The notes beneath the pieces were generated by a model, which searched no databases, was not told the origin of the DNA, and was given only the letters and a program-made list of their open reading frames with translations. From positions 2,294,001 to 2,358,000 of the forward strand of contig NZ_JAIQDI010000002.1 of the NCBI RefSeq assembly GCF_020034665.1: a DNA stretch of 64,000 nucleotides, read 5' to 3'. Shown here in pieces: positions 32,654 through 41,459 of the stretch. The translations under genes and the position numbers were made by a program. This DNA comes from Niabella beijingensis. GTDB lineage: Bacteria; Bacteroidota; Bacteroidia; Chitinophagales; Chitinophagaceae. Within the stretch, counting starts at the first letter, position 1. The number at the start of each line of letters is the position of its first letter.

Positions 32654-34702
32654 TTAACTATTTCTTTTTTTATACTCGGCAATTACTTTTTCCAGGTGTG
32701 TCTTGAATTTGCTTACGGACGGATCATACGGATATCCTTCCGGTGCCAGGCGTTCTTCTTTTCCATCAAGGAAAAAATAGAAGGGCTGTGTATTGGCGCC
32801 AAAACGCGATACCTGTATATCTGTATTCAGCTCTCCCAGCGTTTCAATCTTTTTTCCAAGATCCTTCGACTGGTATTGTTCGGCTTCAGGAAGATCCACA
32901 CCGTTATGGACATCGACAAACAAGGAGGCGATCACAAATTCATCTTTCAGCAGTTTCATAATCTCCGGATCACTCCACACCTGCCCTTCCATTTTACGAC
33001 AGTTCACACAATTGATACCGGTAAAATCCAGCATGAGTGGCCGCTTCTGCTTACGTGCCACTTCCAGCGCTTCTTTATAGTCAAAATAGGTTACCAGTCC
33101 GCTGTTCACCACTACATCCGGCTCGTTCTTTTTCATGATCGCCGCATACTTCACCGGTTCGGGAAGACCCTGTTCATAAGATACGGTATTTGCCCCCTTA
33201 TTGCTTCCAAGCGATCCTGGATCAAAGCCGGGCGGCAGGTCGTCTGCATTGAAATCCTGTGTGCCCATCGGAGGAAGGAATGCTGATAATCCTTTCAGTG
33301 GTGCGCCCCATAAACCGGGGACGAGATATACTACCATTCCAAAGGAGGCGATCGCAAAGAACAGCCGGGTTACGGTAAGATAAGGCAATCCGAAATCATT
33401 TTTGGGCAATTCGTCGTCATGTTTGAATTTCAGCTTGCCCAAAAGATACAGTCCCAGCAAAAAGAAGATCACTACCCATAATACGATAAAGATCTCCCGG
33501 TCCAGTATCCGCCAGTTCTTTGCCAGATCAGCATTTGATAAAAATTTGAGCGCCAGCGCCAGCTCCAGGAATCCAAGTGTCACCTTTATCGCATTCAGCC
33601 AGCCGCCGGACTTGCCCAGCGCATTCAGTTTACTGGGGAAAAATGCAAAAAGCGCAAAAGGCAATGCCAATGCCAGCGAAAAACCGAACATTCCCACCAG
33701 GGGTCCGTAAAAGCTCCCTTTTGATGCTACAACCAGCAAGGGGCCGATAATAGGCCCTGTACAGGAAAATGATACGATCACCAATGTCAGCGCCATAAAG
33801 AAAATACCCAGAAAGTTACCGGTACCGGCCTTGCTGTCGGCCCGGGTGGACCATGAACTGGGTAATGAGATTTCAAAGGCACCAAGAAACGAAATACCAA
33901 AGACCAGGAACACAAGAAAGAAGATAATATTAGCGATCCAGTTTGTTGCGAGATTGTTTAAAGCCGCGGGGCCATAAATCAGCGTGATCAGAAACCCGAC
34001 AAATGTAAAAATGAGGATAATGGACAGGGAGTACAATAATGCATTTTTTATCCCTTCCTGTTTTGTCTTACTCCTTTTGGTAAAAAAACTTACCGTAACA
34101 GGAATCATGGAATAAATGCAGGGGGTCAGCAACGCCAGCAGCCCGCCTGCAAACGCAGAAAGAAAGATCCACAGCAGTGACTGACCCGCACCCTCACCGG
34201 TATTTGCAACCTTATGAAGACCCGCAGTTGTTATGGTATCCGAATCAATATTTTTTACATAGAATTTAAAGGGCGCTTCAAAGGAAGCAAAGGCATCTCC
34301 CGATTTAAACATATACGTAGTAATGCCTTTTATAACGGCACTGTCGCCTTTTTTCAGTGTTACGGACTGGATCCACCGGATGGAATCTTTTGCAAAACTA
34401 ACGGGGGCATTCAGCACCGGATCGGACTGCTTTGTCAGGTTGCCTTTTTCCACGATACTGTCCTTCAGATAGGATTGGGCGGCCGTATCAAACACGATGG
34501 CGGAAAATACATCCTTGTTATCTGCCGTCTGAATGCCAAACAATTCCGTACCCGGTTCGGCTACATGAGCGGTAATGATCAGTTGCAGTTCGGTATCATT
34601 TACCCGGTGCTGGTTATAGGTAAATCTTATTTTTGAGGAATCCTGTGCCGATGCGAAAAAAGCAATTAGAACCAGGGAGAAAAGGGTAAAGATCCGCTTC
34701 AT
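32654..34702 (-). CDS. DsbD-like thiol:disulfide interchange protein
   Basis: 682 residues from the ATG at 34702 (a TTG two codons upstream is disfavoured). Order: signal peptide to about 20; periplasmic N-terminal domain to about 165; eight or more membrane segments of the CcdA/DsbD type (about 180-470), including GLLALLTPCIYSMIPVTVSFF and SFSCTGPIIGPLLVVAS with the paired Cys. The C-terminal thioredoxin domain has CVNC (DFTGINCVNCRKME). It passes electrons from cytosolic thioredoxin to the periplasm, for reduction of cysteines and for cytochrome c assembly. A strong promoter lies just upstream. Confidence 0.9.
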   Translation of the reverse strand: MKRIFTLFSLVLIAFFASAQDSSKIRFTYNQHRVNDTELQLIITAHVAEPGTELFGIQTADNKDVFSAIVFDTAAQSYLKDSIVEKGNLTKQSDPVLNAPVSFAKDSIRWIQSVTLKKGDSAVIKGITTYMFKSGDAFASFEAPFKFYVKNIDSDTITTAGLHKVANTGEGAGQSLLWIFLSAFAGGLLALLTPCIYSMIPVTVSFFTKRSKTKQEGIKNALLYSLSIILIFTFVGFLITLIYGPAALNNLATNWIANIIFFLVFLVFGISFLGAFEISLPSSWSTRADSKAGTGNFLGIFFMALTLVIVSFSCTGPIIGPLLVVASKGSFYGPLVGMFGFSLALALPFALFAFFPSKLNALGKSGGWLNAIKVTLGFLELALALKFLSNADLAKNWRILDREIFIVLWVVIFFLLGLYLLGKLKFKHDDELPKNDFGLPYLTVTRLFFAIASFGMVVYLVPGLWGAPLKGLSAFLPPMGTQDFNADDLPPGFDPGSLGSNKGANTVSYEQGLPEPVKYAAIMKKNEPDVVVNSGLVTYFDYKEALEVARKQKRPLMLDFTGINCVNCRKMEGQVWSDPEIMKLLKDEFVIASLFVDVHNGVDLPEAEQYQSKDLGKKIETLGELNTDIQVSRFGANTQPFYFFLDGKEERLAPEGYPYDPSVSKFKTHLEKVIAEYKKRNS

Positions 34703-34725
34703 GAACAAGTATTTATATTTACCGG

Positions 34726-34756
34726 CAAAAATAGATTTTTATACCGCACTAACAAA
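34726..34756 (-). promoter_or_regulatory. Bacteroidota-type promoter of the dsbD-like gene
   Basis: On the minus strand TTTG (34756-34753), 19-bp spacer, TATTTTTG (34733-34726), an excellent match. It leaves a leader of about 20 nt to the ATG at 34702 and supports that start. Confidence 0.75.
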
Positions 34757-34849
34757 TGTTTATATGTATATATGATTTATACTATAATAACACGGTTCCT
34801 GCCGGAAGGTTGCAAAGCACTCCTGATGCGGCATTGATCTGCCAGGCCC

Positions 34850-35716
34850 CTAATGCAGCCGGGCCAGGCATTGCTTCAGGCTGTCCTGCCAGTCCGGAAT
34901 GGCAATGCCATACGTTTCTTTTATAGCTGTTTTATCCAGTACCGAATAGGCCGGGCGTCTGGCCGGCGTGGGATAAGCAGATGAGGGTATGGGGCTTACC
35001 ACACAGGGACTGTTGATATATTTACCGATCGCGGTGGCAAATTCAAACCAGCTTATCTTTCCTTCATTGGAGTAATGATAGACCCCGGGTACCCAGTTCC
35101 CGGATTGAACAATACTTAAAATTGCTGCAGCCAGGTCGCCTGCATAGGTGGGAGAGCCGTATTGGTCGGCCACTACGTTAATGGAGGGTTTTTCCGCCAT
35201 CAGCCGGATCATGGTCTTTACAAAGTTTTTCCCAAAGGAAGAATATACCCAGGCCGTCCGGATGATCACGGCGTCGGTGTATTGTGCCGCCAGCAATTCT
35301 CCTTCCAGCTTGGTGGTTCCGTATACATTTATCGGATGGGTGGGGTCTGAAGAGCGGTAGGGTCTGGAAGCTGTTCCGTCAAAAACATAATCGGTGGAAA
35401 TATGGATCAACTTTGTACCGTACCGGGCACAGGCTTTTGCAAGATACCCCACAGCCAGTGCATTTACTTTCCGGGCTTCCGTTTGTTCCTGCGGCTGCTC
35501 TGCTTTATCTACTGCAGTATAGGCCGCACAGTTGATACAATACTGAGGACGGAACTGCTCAAAATAATCCAGTACCGCCTGCTCTTCCGTAAGCGGCAAC
35601 CGGCTGCGGTCGGTGAAGTCAATTACCCAGCCAGCGTGTTCCGCTGCCTGTTCCCTGAGCTCGGAGCCCAGCTGGCCATTGGAGCCGGTAACAAGGATTT
35701 TCAGGAGCTGACTCAT
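34850..35716 (-). CDS. rfbD: dTDP-4-dehydrorhamnose reductase
   Basis: 288 residues from the ATG at 35716 (MSQLLKILVTG). Extended SDR fold: NAD(P)-binding GxxGxxG in VTGSNGQLGSEL, the catalytic YxxxK in NVYGTTKLEGE, and STDYVFDGTASRPY typical of RfbD. It reduces dTDP-4-keto-L-rhamnose to dTDP-L-rhamnose, using NAD(P)H. It starts just after the rfbC stop. rfbA and rfbB are not in the window, so the full pathway must be completed elsewhere. Confidence 0.95.
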   Translation of the reverse strand: MSQLLKILVTGSNGQLGSELREQAAEHAGWVIDFTDRSRLPLTEEQAVLDYFEQFRPQYCINCAAYTAVDKAEQPQEQTEARKVNALAVGYLAKACARYGTKLIHISTDYVFDGTASRPYRSSDPTHPINVYGTTKLEGELLAAQYTDAVIIRTAWVYSSFGKNFVKTMIRLMAEKPSINVVADQYGSPTYAGDLAAAILSIVQSGNWVPGVYHYSNEGKISWFEFATAIGKYINSPCVVSPIPSSAYPTPARRPAYSVLDKTAIKETYGIAIPDWQDSLKQCLARLH

Positions 35717-35718
35717 TA

Positions 35719-36267
35719 TCAAAAATTATTGATCGCGTTTTTGAATAAAGGAAGCTGAAGATCTTTTTCTGAAACAATACGGTCTTCTTGCGGTACGCCC
35801 CAGTCGATCATCAGATCCGGATCATTAAAAATGATCCCGCCTTCGCTTTCCTTATTATAGAAGGCATCACATTTGTACAGAACGGTTGCTTTAGAACTCA
35901 GCACAGAGAACCCATGTGCAAACCCATGCGGGATCAGCAATTGCTTCCTGTTGTCTGCTGATAATTCCACCGAAAATATCCTGCCGTAAGTAGGCGAACC
36001 CTTCCGTACATCCACTGCAACATCCAGGATCGTGCCCTCAAGCACCCGCACCAGTTTGCTTTGCGCATACGGGTTCAGCTGATAGTGTAATCCTCGGATG
36101 ACCCCGTAAGAAGAATGCGACTGGTTGTCCTGTATAAAATTACAGGTGACTCCCGCTTTTTCAAAGGCGGACTGATTATAAGCTTCAAAAAAACAGCCGC
36201 GTGCATCCTCAAATACACGGGGTTCAAACAGTAACAATCCTTCAATATCAGTAGCAGTAAATGACAT
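35719..36267 (-). CDS. rfbC: dTDP-4-dehydrorhamnose 3,5-epimerase
   Basis: 182 residues, the normal RfbC length. Cupin-type family motifs: EPRVFEDARGCFFEAYN, DNQSHSSYGVIRGLHYQ with the catalytic His, VRVLEGTILDVAVDVRKGSPTYG, and IPHGFAHGFSVLS. The ATG overlaps the stop of the upstream dehydrogenase gene by one base (TAATG), so translation is coupled. Confidence 0.97.
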   Translation of the reverse strand: MSFTATDIEGLLLFEPRVFEDARGCFFEAYNQSAFEKAGVTCNFIQDNQSHSSYGVIRGLHYQLNPYAQSKLVRVLEGTILDVAVDVRKGSPTYGRIFSVELSADNRKQLLIPHGFAHGFSVLSSKATVLYKCDAFYNKESEGGIIFNDPDLMIDWGVPQEDRIVSEKDLQLPLFKNAINNF

Positions 36268-37556
36268 TATAAACTAAAATAACTCCGGTTATTAATTTTA
36301 TTCCTGTAAATACCTTTTAAATCTGCAACGATCGCATTCTCTTTTGTGATACCACAAAAATAAGCATCATCCAGTGTTGTATACTCGCGGTGCGGAACCG
36401 CTACGATCACGGCATCATAATTATCTCCGGCAGCATCTTTCAGCTCAAAGCCATATTCGTGTTTCAGTTCCTCCGAAGAAGCAAGCGGGTCCTCTACATG
36501 TACCTTTACCGAGTACTCCTCCAGTGCCGAAACGATATCTGCTATTTTACTGTTCCGGATATCGCTTACATTTTCTTTAAAAGTAGCGCCTTTGATCAAG
36601 ACGACCGCCTCTGCAATATTGGTTCCGCATTTCAGGATATGCTTTACCACTTTTTCCGCAACATGTTTGGCCATACGGTCATTGATATTCCGCCCGGCCA
36701 GGATCACTTCTGCATTATACCCCAGCTGGCTGGCTTTATAAGTGAGGTAATAAGGATCCACCCCTATGCAGTGCCCACCTACCAGGCCCGGCTGAAACTT
36801 CAGGAAATTCCATTTTGTTCCAGCCGCCTCCAGTACTTCATAGGTATTGATGTTCATGATATTGAAAATAACGGAAAGTTCGTTCATCAGCGCGATATTC
36901 AGATCGCGTTGTGTGTTCTCGATCACCTTTGCCGCCTCTGCTACTTTAATTGAAGAAGCTTTATGCACCCCTGCCTTAACCACCAGCGCGTAAACATCGG
37001 CAATGGTATCCAGTGCTGCAGCGTCACAACCGGCCACCACTTTTATAATCGACGAAAGTGTATGCTCTTTATCCCCGGGGTTGATCCGTTCCGGCGAATA
37101 GCCCGATTTAAAATCTTCGATATTTTTTAAACCGGAGATGCGTTCGATAACCGGCAGGCAATCCTCCTCGGTGCAGCCGGGATACACGGTGGATTCGAAC
37201 ACCACGTAGTCTCCTTTCTTGATCACTTTTCCAATGGTCTCTGAAGCTTTCAGTACAGGTGTAAGATCCGGTACATTGGTGGCATCCACCGGTGTGGGAA
37301 CGGCCACAATAAAAAACCGTGCTTCCCGTAACTCCTCAATAGAACTGGTAAAGGTGATATCGCATCCTTCAAATGCCTCCGGAGCCAGCTCATTACTGGG
37401 ATCGATATTTTTTTTCATAAGTGCGATCCGCTGATCGTTGATGTCAAAACCGATCACAGAAAGTTTTTTGGCAAATTCGAGGGCAATGGGCAGACCGACA
37501 TAGCCCAGGCCGATAACTGCAAGTTTCGCCTGTTTGTTGATTAGCGCAGAATACAT
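36267..37556 (-). CDS. Nucleotide-sugar dehydrogenase (UDP-HexNAc 6-dehydrogenase type, WbpA/TviB-like)
   Basis: 429 residues. Rossmann nucleotide-binding motif AVIGLGYVGLPIALEFA at the N-terminus. Catalytic Cys in QPGLVGGHCIGVDPYY. FESTVYPGCTEEDCLPVIE, SGYSPERINPGDKEH and KGATFKENVSDIRNSK complete the family. Such enzymes oxidise C6 of a UDP-sugar twice to a uronic acid using NAD+. The signature is closer to the UDP-N-acetylhexosamine group than to plain UDP-glucose dehydrogenase, but this needs a tree. It makes precursors for surface polysaccharide with its neighbours. Confidence 0.9.
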   Translation of the reverse strand: MYSALINKQAKLAVIGLGYVGLPIALEFAKKLSVIGFDINDQRIALMKKNIDPSNELAPEAFEGCDITFTSSIEELREARFFIVAVPTPVDATNVPDLTPVLKASETIGKVIKKGDYVVFESTVYPGCTEEDCLPVIERISGLKNIEDFKSGYSPERINPGDKEHTLSSIIKVVAGCDAAALDTIADVYALVVKAGVHKASSIKVAEAAKVIENTQRDLNIALMNELSVIFNIMNINTYEVLEAAGTKWNFLKFQPGLVGGHCIGVDPYYLTYKASQLGYNAEVILAGRNINDRMAKHVAEKVVKHILKCGTNIAEAVVLIKGATFKENVSDIRNSKIADIVSALEEYSVKVHVEDPLASSEELKHEYGFELKDAAGDNYDAVIVAVPHREYTTLDDAYFCGITKENAIVADLKGIYRNKINNRSYFSL

Positions 37557-37579
37557 GAATACTTGTTTGTTGGGTTAGA

Positions 37580-38704
37580 TTATATAAGAGATAACACCGC
37601 ATCAGCAATGAACTCCAGTTGTTCTTCATCCATTTCCGTATGAACCGGCAGCGAGATCACCCGTTCTGTTAAATAGGTTGTTAACGGAAGCTCCAGGGCA
37701 TCCACCCCAAATTGCTCAAACATTTTTTGTTTGTGTGCCGGCACCGGATAATAGATCATGGAAGGAACGCCCTTCTTGTCAAGCCCCGCTTTAAATGCAT
37801 CCCGGTCCACGCCTTCCAGTATGATGGTATACTGATGGTATACATGATCCGAGTAAGCCTCTTTAAAAGGTGTACGGATCTTTTCGGTACCTGAAAATGC
37901 GTTGTCGTAATAAGCCGCCACTGCCTGGCGTGCTTGGCAATACGCATCCAGGTGCGCCAGCTTTACATCCAGTATGGCCGCCTGTATGCTGTCCAGTCTG
38001 CTGTTGCAGCCTACCACTTCGTGGTAATACCGTTCCTTCTGGCCGTGGTTGGCGATCATTCTTAATTTTTCTGCAAGCAGGTCATCGTTAGTGCACATGG
38101 CACCGCCGTCTCCGAAAGCGCCCAGGTTCTTGCTGGGATAAAAAGAGGTACAACCGACATGCCCGATAGTTCCCGTTTTGCGGGAACTGCCGTCCGAAAA
38201 ATGAAAATCACATCCGATCGCCTGGGCATTATCTTCTATTACAAAAAGCTGATGCTTTTCAGCGATCTTTAATATAGATTCCATGTCAGCAGCCTGGCCG
38301 TACAGGTGTACCGGTACGATGGCCTTTGTTCTGGGAGTAATTGCTTTTTCTATTGCAGCAGGGTCGATGCAAAATGTTTCGGGGTCCACTTCCACAAAAA
38401 CAGGCGTCAATCGCAGCAGTGCGATCACTTCGGTAGTGGCGATATAGGTAAAGGACGGCGTGATCACCTCGTCGCCCGGCTGCAAGCCGAGCGCCATTAA
38501 AGCGATCTGCAGGGCATCTGTGCCGTTGGCACAGGGGATAACATGTTTTACATTCAAATAACCGGCAAGATGATCCGAAAAATCTTTTACGGCCTTTCCG
38601 TTGATGAAAGCGGTACTTTCCATAACATCCAAAACCGCTTTGTCCACCTGGTGTTTTATCTTATGATACTGGGAATGGGTATCAACCATATATAACGGTC
38701 TCAT
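37580..38704 (-). CDS. DegT/DnrJ/EryC1/StrS PLP-dependent sugar aminotransferase
   Basis: 374 residues from the ATG at 38704 (MRPLYMVDTH). The longer frame to 38821 crosses the promoter and is rejected. PLP-lysine is Lys192 in SFYPSKNLGAFGDGG, a hallmark of the family. CANGTDALQIALMAL, TPSFTYIATTEVI and VIEDNAQAIGC are the usual cofactor-binding segments. It transfers an amino group to a keto sugar nucleotide. It belongs to a divergent pair with the Kdo transferase, with its own -7 box at 38734-38727. Confidence 0.92.
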   Translation of the reverse strand: MRPLYMVDTHSQYHKIKHQVDKAVLDVMESTAFINGKAVKDFSDHLAGYLNVKHVIPCANGTDALQIALMALGLQPGDEVITPSFTYIATTEVIALLRLTPVFVEVDPETFCIDPAAIEKAITPRTKAIVPVHLYGQAADMESILKIAEKHQLFVIEDNAQAIGCDFHFSDGSSRKTGTIGHVGCTSFYPSKNLGAFGDGGAMCTNDDLLAEKLRMIANHGQKERYYHEVVGCNSRLDSIQAAILDVKLAHLDAYCQARQAVAAYYDNAFSGTEKIRTPFKEAYSDHVYHQYTIILEGVDRDAFKAGLDKKGVPSMIYYPVPAHKQKMFEQFGVDALELPLTTYLTERVISLPVHTEMDEEQLEFIADAVLSLI

Positions 38705-38726
38705 AGTAATCACTTTAATTGGGTTG

Positions 38727-38734
38727 CAAATGTA
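38727..38734 (-). promoter_or_regulatory. -7 box of the aminotransferase gene
   Basis: TACATTTG on the minus strand, 22 nt upstream of the ATG. No well-spaced TTG is found, so only the -7 part is supported. Confidence 0.5.
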
Positions 38735-38800
38735 ACTAAATTTGCTGCATCCCGTTGCCTTATTCCAACTTGTTTCTGTGGAAGCTTGACACGAGCTTAT

Positions 38801-38808
38801 TACATTTG
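38801..38808 (+). promoter_or_regulatory. -7 box of the Kdo transferase gene
   Basis: TACATTTG on the plus strand, 14 nt before the GTG at 38822. It is the same octamer as the divergent gene's box. It lies downstream of the TTG at 38786, which argues against that start. Confidence 0.55.
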
Positions 38809-38821
38809 CAAAAAACAACAC

Positions 38822-40072
38822 GTGGCAGTTATCTTCTATTCTTTTTTTTTAAGGCTGTACCAGGCCGGTATTCTTATTGCCTCACTCTTTAATAAAAAAG
38901 CCCGGCAGTGGATCTCCGGCAGAAAGGGGCTGCAGGCCCGCCTTGAAACGGCCTTCGCGGGAAATACGGCACCGGTTATCTGGGTGCACTGTGCATCCCT
39001 TGGAGAGTTCGAACAGGGGCGGCCGGTAGTTGAAATCCTGAAAAAAGAATATCCTTCCCACAGGATACTGCTTACTTTTTTTTCCCCTTCGGGGTATGAG
39101 ATCAGAAAGAATTACGAGGGGGCCGACTGGATCTTTTACCTGCCGCTTGATACCCGGAGGAATGCCGTGGCATTTGTGGCCACCGTCCGGCCTTCACTGG
39201 TTGTTTTTGTAAAATATGAATACTGGTATCACTTCCTGCATACGCTAAAAGAACAAAAAATCCCTGCCCTGCTGATCTCGGCCATCTTCCGGGAGCATTC
39301 CCTGTTTTTTAAACCTCATGGGGGATTCCATCGCAGTATGCTGCAATGTTTCTCTCATATTTTTGTTCAGGATGCAGAAAGCCGTATCCGTCTTCAAACG
39401 ATCTATCCCTCAAAGGACATCACGGTGGCCGGGGATACCCGTTTCGACAGGGTGGTACAAATTGCAGCCGGATTCCGGCCCCTGCCGGTCATTGAGTCGT
39501 TTGTGGCCGATCAGCCTTTTGTAATAGTAGCGGGCAGTACCTGGCCGGAGGATGAACAACATCTTTCAGAATACATGAATTCAATTTCAAATAAAACTGC
39601 ATTAATAATTGCTCCTCATGAAATTAATGCAAGTCATATAAATGAAATCCTGCGGCTTTTCCCGGGCGCAGTGCTTTATTCTGCCTTAAACAATGATCCG
39701 GGATTAAAAAGCAATATATTAATCATCGACAATATCGGAATGCTTTCCCGGCTGTATTATTATGCGGCCGTGGCCTATATCGGCGGTGGCTTTAATTCGT
39801 CCGGGATCCATAACACACTGGAAGCAGCGGTTTTTTCCAAACCCGTTGTATTCGGCCCGAATTTTCAAAAATTTGCGGAAGCAGTTAATTTAGTTAAAAT
39901 AAAAGGTGGATTTAGTTATTCAACTAGTAATCAATTAGAAACTATCTTATATGATCTTGAATCCGACAGGGATCTGCGGCATCAATCAGGAATGGAGGCA
40001 GGGGAACTGGTAACACAGAATAAGGGCGCTACTCAGATTATTTTTAATTATATCCGGGAAAACCTCTTGTAA
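38822..40072 (+). CDS. waaA: 3-deoxy-D-manno-octulosonic acid (Kdo) transferase
   Basis: 416 residues from the GTG at 38822. Features: N-terminal membrane-associated helix (FYSFFLRLYQAGILIASLF), GT30 motif WVHCASLGEFEQGRP with the catalytic Glu, FFSPSGYE, and PSLVVFVKYEYWYHFL. The C-terminal lobe has VAGSTWPEDE and AYIGGGFNSSGIHNTLEAAVF (acceptor/CMP-Kdo site). It adds Kdo to lipid A precursor at the inner face of the inner membrane. The 3' end overlaps the convergent gene by 25 bp. Confidence 0.93.
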   Translation: MAVIFYSFFLRLYQAGILIASLFNKKARQWISGRKGLQARLETAFAGNTAPVIWVHCASLGEFEQGRPVVEILKKEYPSHRILLTFFSPSGYEIRKNYEGADWIFYLPLDTRRNAVAFVATVRPSLVVFVKYEYWYHFLHTLKEQKIPALLISAIFREHSLFFKPHGGFHRSMLQCFSHIFVQDAESRIRLQTIYPSKDITVAGDTRFDRVVQIAAGFRPLPVIESFVADQPFVIVAGSTWPEDEQHLSEYMNSISNKTALIIAPHEINASHINEILRLFPGAVLYSALNNDPGLKSNILIIDNIGMLSRLYYYAAVAYIGGGFNSSGIHNTLEAAVFSKPVVFGPNFQKFAEAVNLVKIKGGFSYSTSNQLETILYDLESDRDLRHQSGMEAGELVTQNKGATQIIFNYIRENLL

Positions 40073-40785
40073 ATCAACCGGTCAAAGTATTCCACATCGC
40101 TGTTATTGATCCACCCCAGCTTGGTTTTCAGTTCGCGTTTTACCCAGTATTCGGCCTCTTCCAGCGAGTCAAAATTATTGATGGTCTTGATGCTGCGATT
40201 GTACATGATCTCATCACCGCGGAAGAGCCTCGAGACAAACCGCTCCTTATCCTGGTCAGAGATATCAGTGGTCAGATCCGAGATGGCAGGTGAGGTAGCT
40301 AACCCATCCGTTGCTTCCGGTTTTCCGGCCTGATTTTTTTGCCGGGTAGTACTGCCGTTACGCACCTGCTGAAAAAGTGTGGGTACCTCCAGCAATGGAT
40401 CAAAGTCATTGATTTTACCATTAACCGGGGTTGTTGATGAGGATGGATTGTCCTTTTTCTCGGGAGCATTATTGTATAAACCGGCCTGATGCTGCAACTC
40501 AAGCAGCCGCAGTTCTTCTTCATCCGCATCTTCATCATAGGCGCCTTCCAGCTTAAAATATTCTTTCTCTGACCCGTTTTTATCCCTGATAATCACTCCC
40601 TTATTAACCGATGAAAAATTAGGTACAAAAACTGCCACATTGCTGCTTCCCAACACAGCCATCTCTTTCATTTCCCCATTTATCTCCTGCTGGATCATTT
40701 GAACAGTGACCAGCAATTGTGACAAATCGGCCTTACTATTAAATTGGGTTCTTAATTTTTCTATCAGTGCTTCTATTCGCTGCAT
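40048..40785 (-). CDS. Hypothetical protein
   Basis: 245 residues from the ATG at 40785. It begins with a helical stretch (IEALIEKLRTQFNSKADLSQLLVTVQMIQQEI). A beta-rich part (VAVFVPNFSSVNKGVIIRDKNG) and an acidic segment (DEDADEEELRLLELQ) follow. A low-complexity linker and a C-terminal helical region (DSLEEAEYWVKRELKTKLGW, then DVEYFDRLIYKRF) complete it. No signal peptide or membrane segment, so cytosolic. I recognise no domain. The stop lies inside the 3' end of waaA, giving a 25-bp tail-to-tail overlap. Confidence 0.75.
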   Translation of the reverse strand: MQRIEALIEKLRTQFNSKADLSQLLVTVQMIQQEINGEMKEMAVLGSSNVAVFVPNFSSVNKGVIIRDKNGSEKEYFKLEGAYDEDADEEELRLLELQHQAGLYNNAPEKKDNPSSSTTPVNGKINDFDPLLEVPTLFQQVRNGSTTRQKNQAGKPEATDGLATSPAISDLTTDISDQDKERFVSRLFRGDEIMYNRSIKTINNFDSLEEAEYWVKRELKTKLGWINNSDVEYFDRLIYKRFSRI

Positions 40786-40878
40786 TATCCTACTTTTGAT
40801 CAATTATGGACACAATGTAACCATAGCAATATACAAATAACACTCCAAAAATTGTTGCAGGTATAATAAAAACGAAAC

Positions 40879-41448
40879 ATGTTTATTGAACCGAATCTTA
40901 CAGGCGACCGGCGCGGGTGGATAGAAGTGATCTGCGGTTCCATGTTTAGCGGTAAAACGGAAGAGCTTATCCGGCGACTCAAACGTGTAAAATTTGCCAA
41001 TCTCCAGGTGGAGATTTTTAAACCGGCCATGGATACCCGGTACGATGAGGAACGCATTGTATCTCATGATACCAACGCCATTTTGTCAACGCCCGTCGAT
41101 AATTCCCAGAAGATCCTCCTCCTGGGCCAGGGAGCCGATGTGATCGGTATCGATGAAGCCCAGTTCTTTGATCCCGAGCTTCCGGATGTTTGCGACCGGC
41201 TTGCCTATCAGGGTATCCGGGTAATTGTTGCGGGACTGGATATGGATTTTACCGGAAAGCCTTTTGGCCAGATGCCCTTTCTCCTCGCAAAAGCAGATTA
41301 TATTACCAAGCTGCATGCCATCTGTGTCAAATGCGGAAATATCGCCAATTATTCTTACAGGAAAATTCCCGATGACGAGCAGATCATGCTGGGCGCCACC
41401 GATGCCTATGAACCCCGCTGCCGGAAATGTTATTTTGATAAAGTTTAA
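40879..41448 (+). CDS. tdk: Thymidine kinase (type II)
   Basis: 189 residues. P-loop GSMFSGKT at 20-27; Walker B-like [10 protein letters not shown]; lasso region; and a Zn2+ site from two Cys pairs in CVKCGN and CRKCYF. It phosphorylates thymidine (and deoxyuridine) to dTMP in salvage. The length is standard for type II bacterial enzymes. It is 11 bp upstream of ccmB, so likely cotranscribed. Confidence 0.97.
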   Translation: MFIEPNLTGDRRGWIEVICGSMFSGKTEELIRRLKRVKFANLQVEIFKPAMDTRYDEERIVSHDTNAILSTPVDNSQKILLLGQGADVIGIDEAQFFDPELPDVCDRLAYQGIRVIVAGLDMDFTGKPFGQMPFLLAKADYITKLHAICVKCGNIANYSYRKIPDDEQIMLGATDAYEPRCRKCYFDKV

Positions 41449-41459
41449 ACCATCAGTTT

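Noticed and set aside
38786..38821. TTG start 12 codons upstream for waaA
   Set aside because: The -7 box TACATTTG lies between it and the GTG at 38822, so the longer start would precede transcription.
38705..38821. Longer N-terminus (39 extra residues) for the aminotransferase
   Set aside because: The extension crosses its own -7 box and lacks family resemblance; the ATG at 38704 gives the usual N-terminus.
34850..40072. Horizontally acquired capsule island
   Set aside because: No mobile element, tRNA or shift in base composition is visible, and waaA, rfbC and rfbD are core-type genes.
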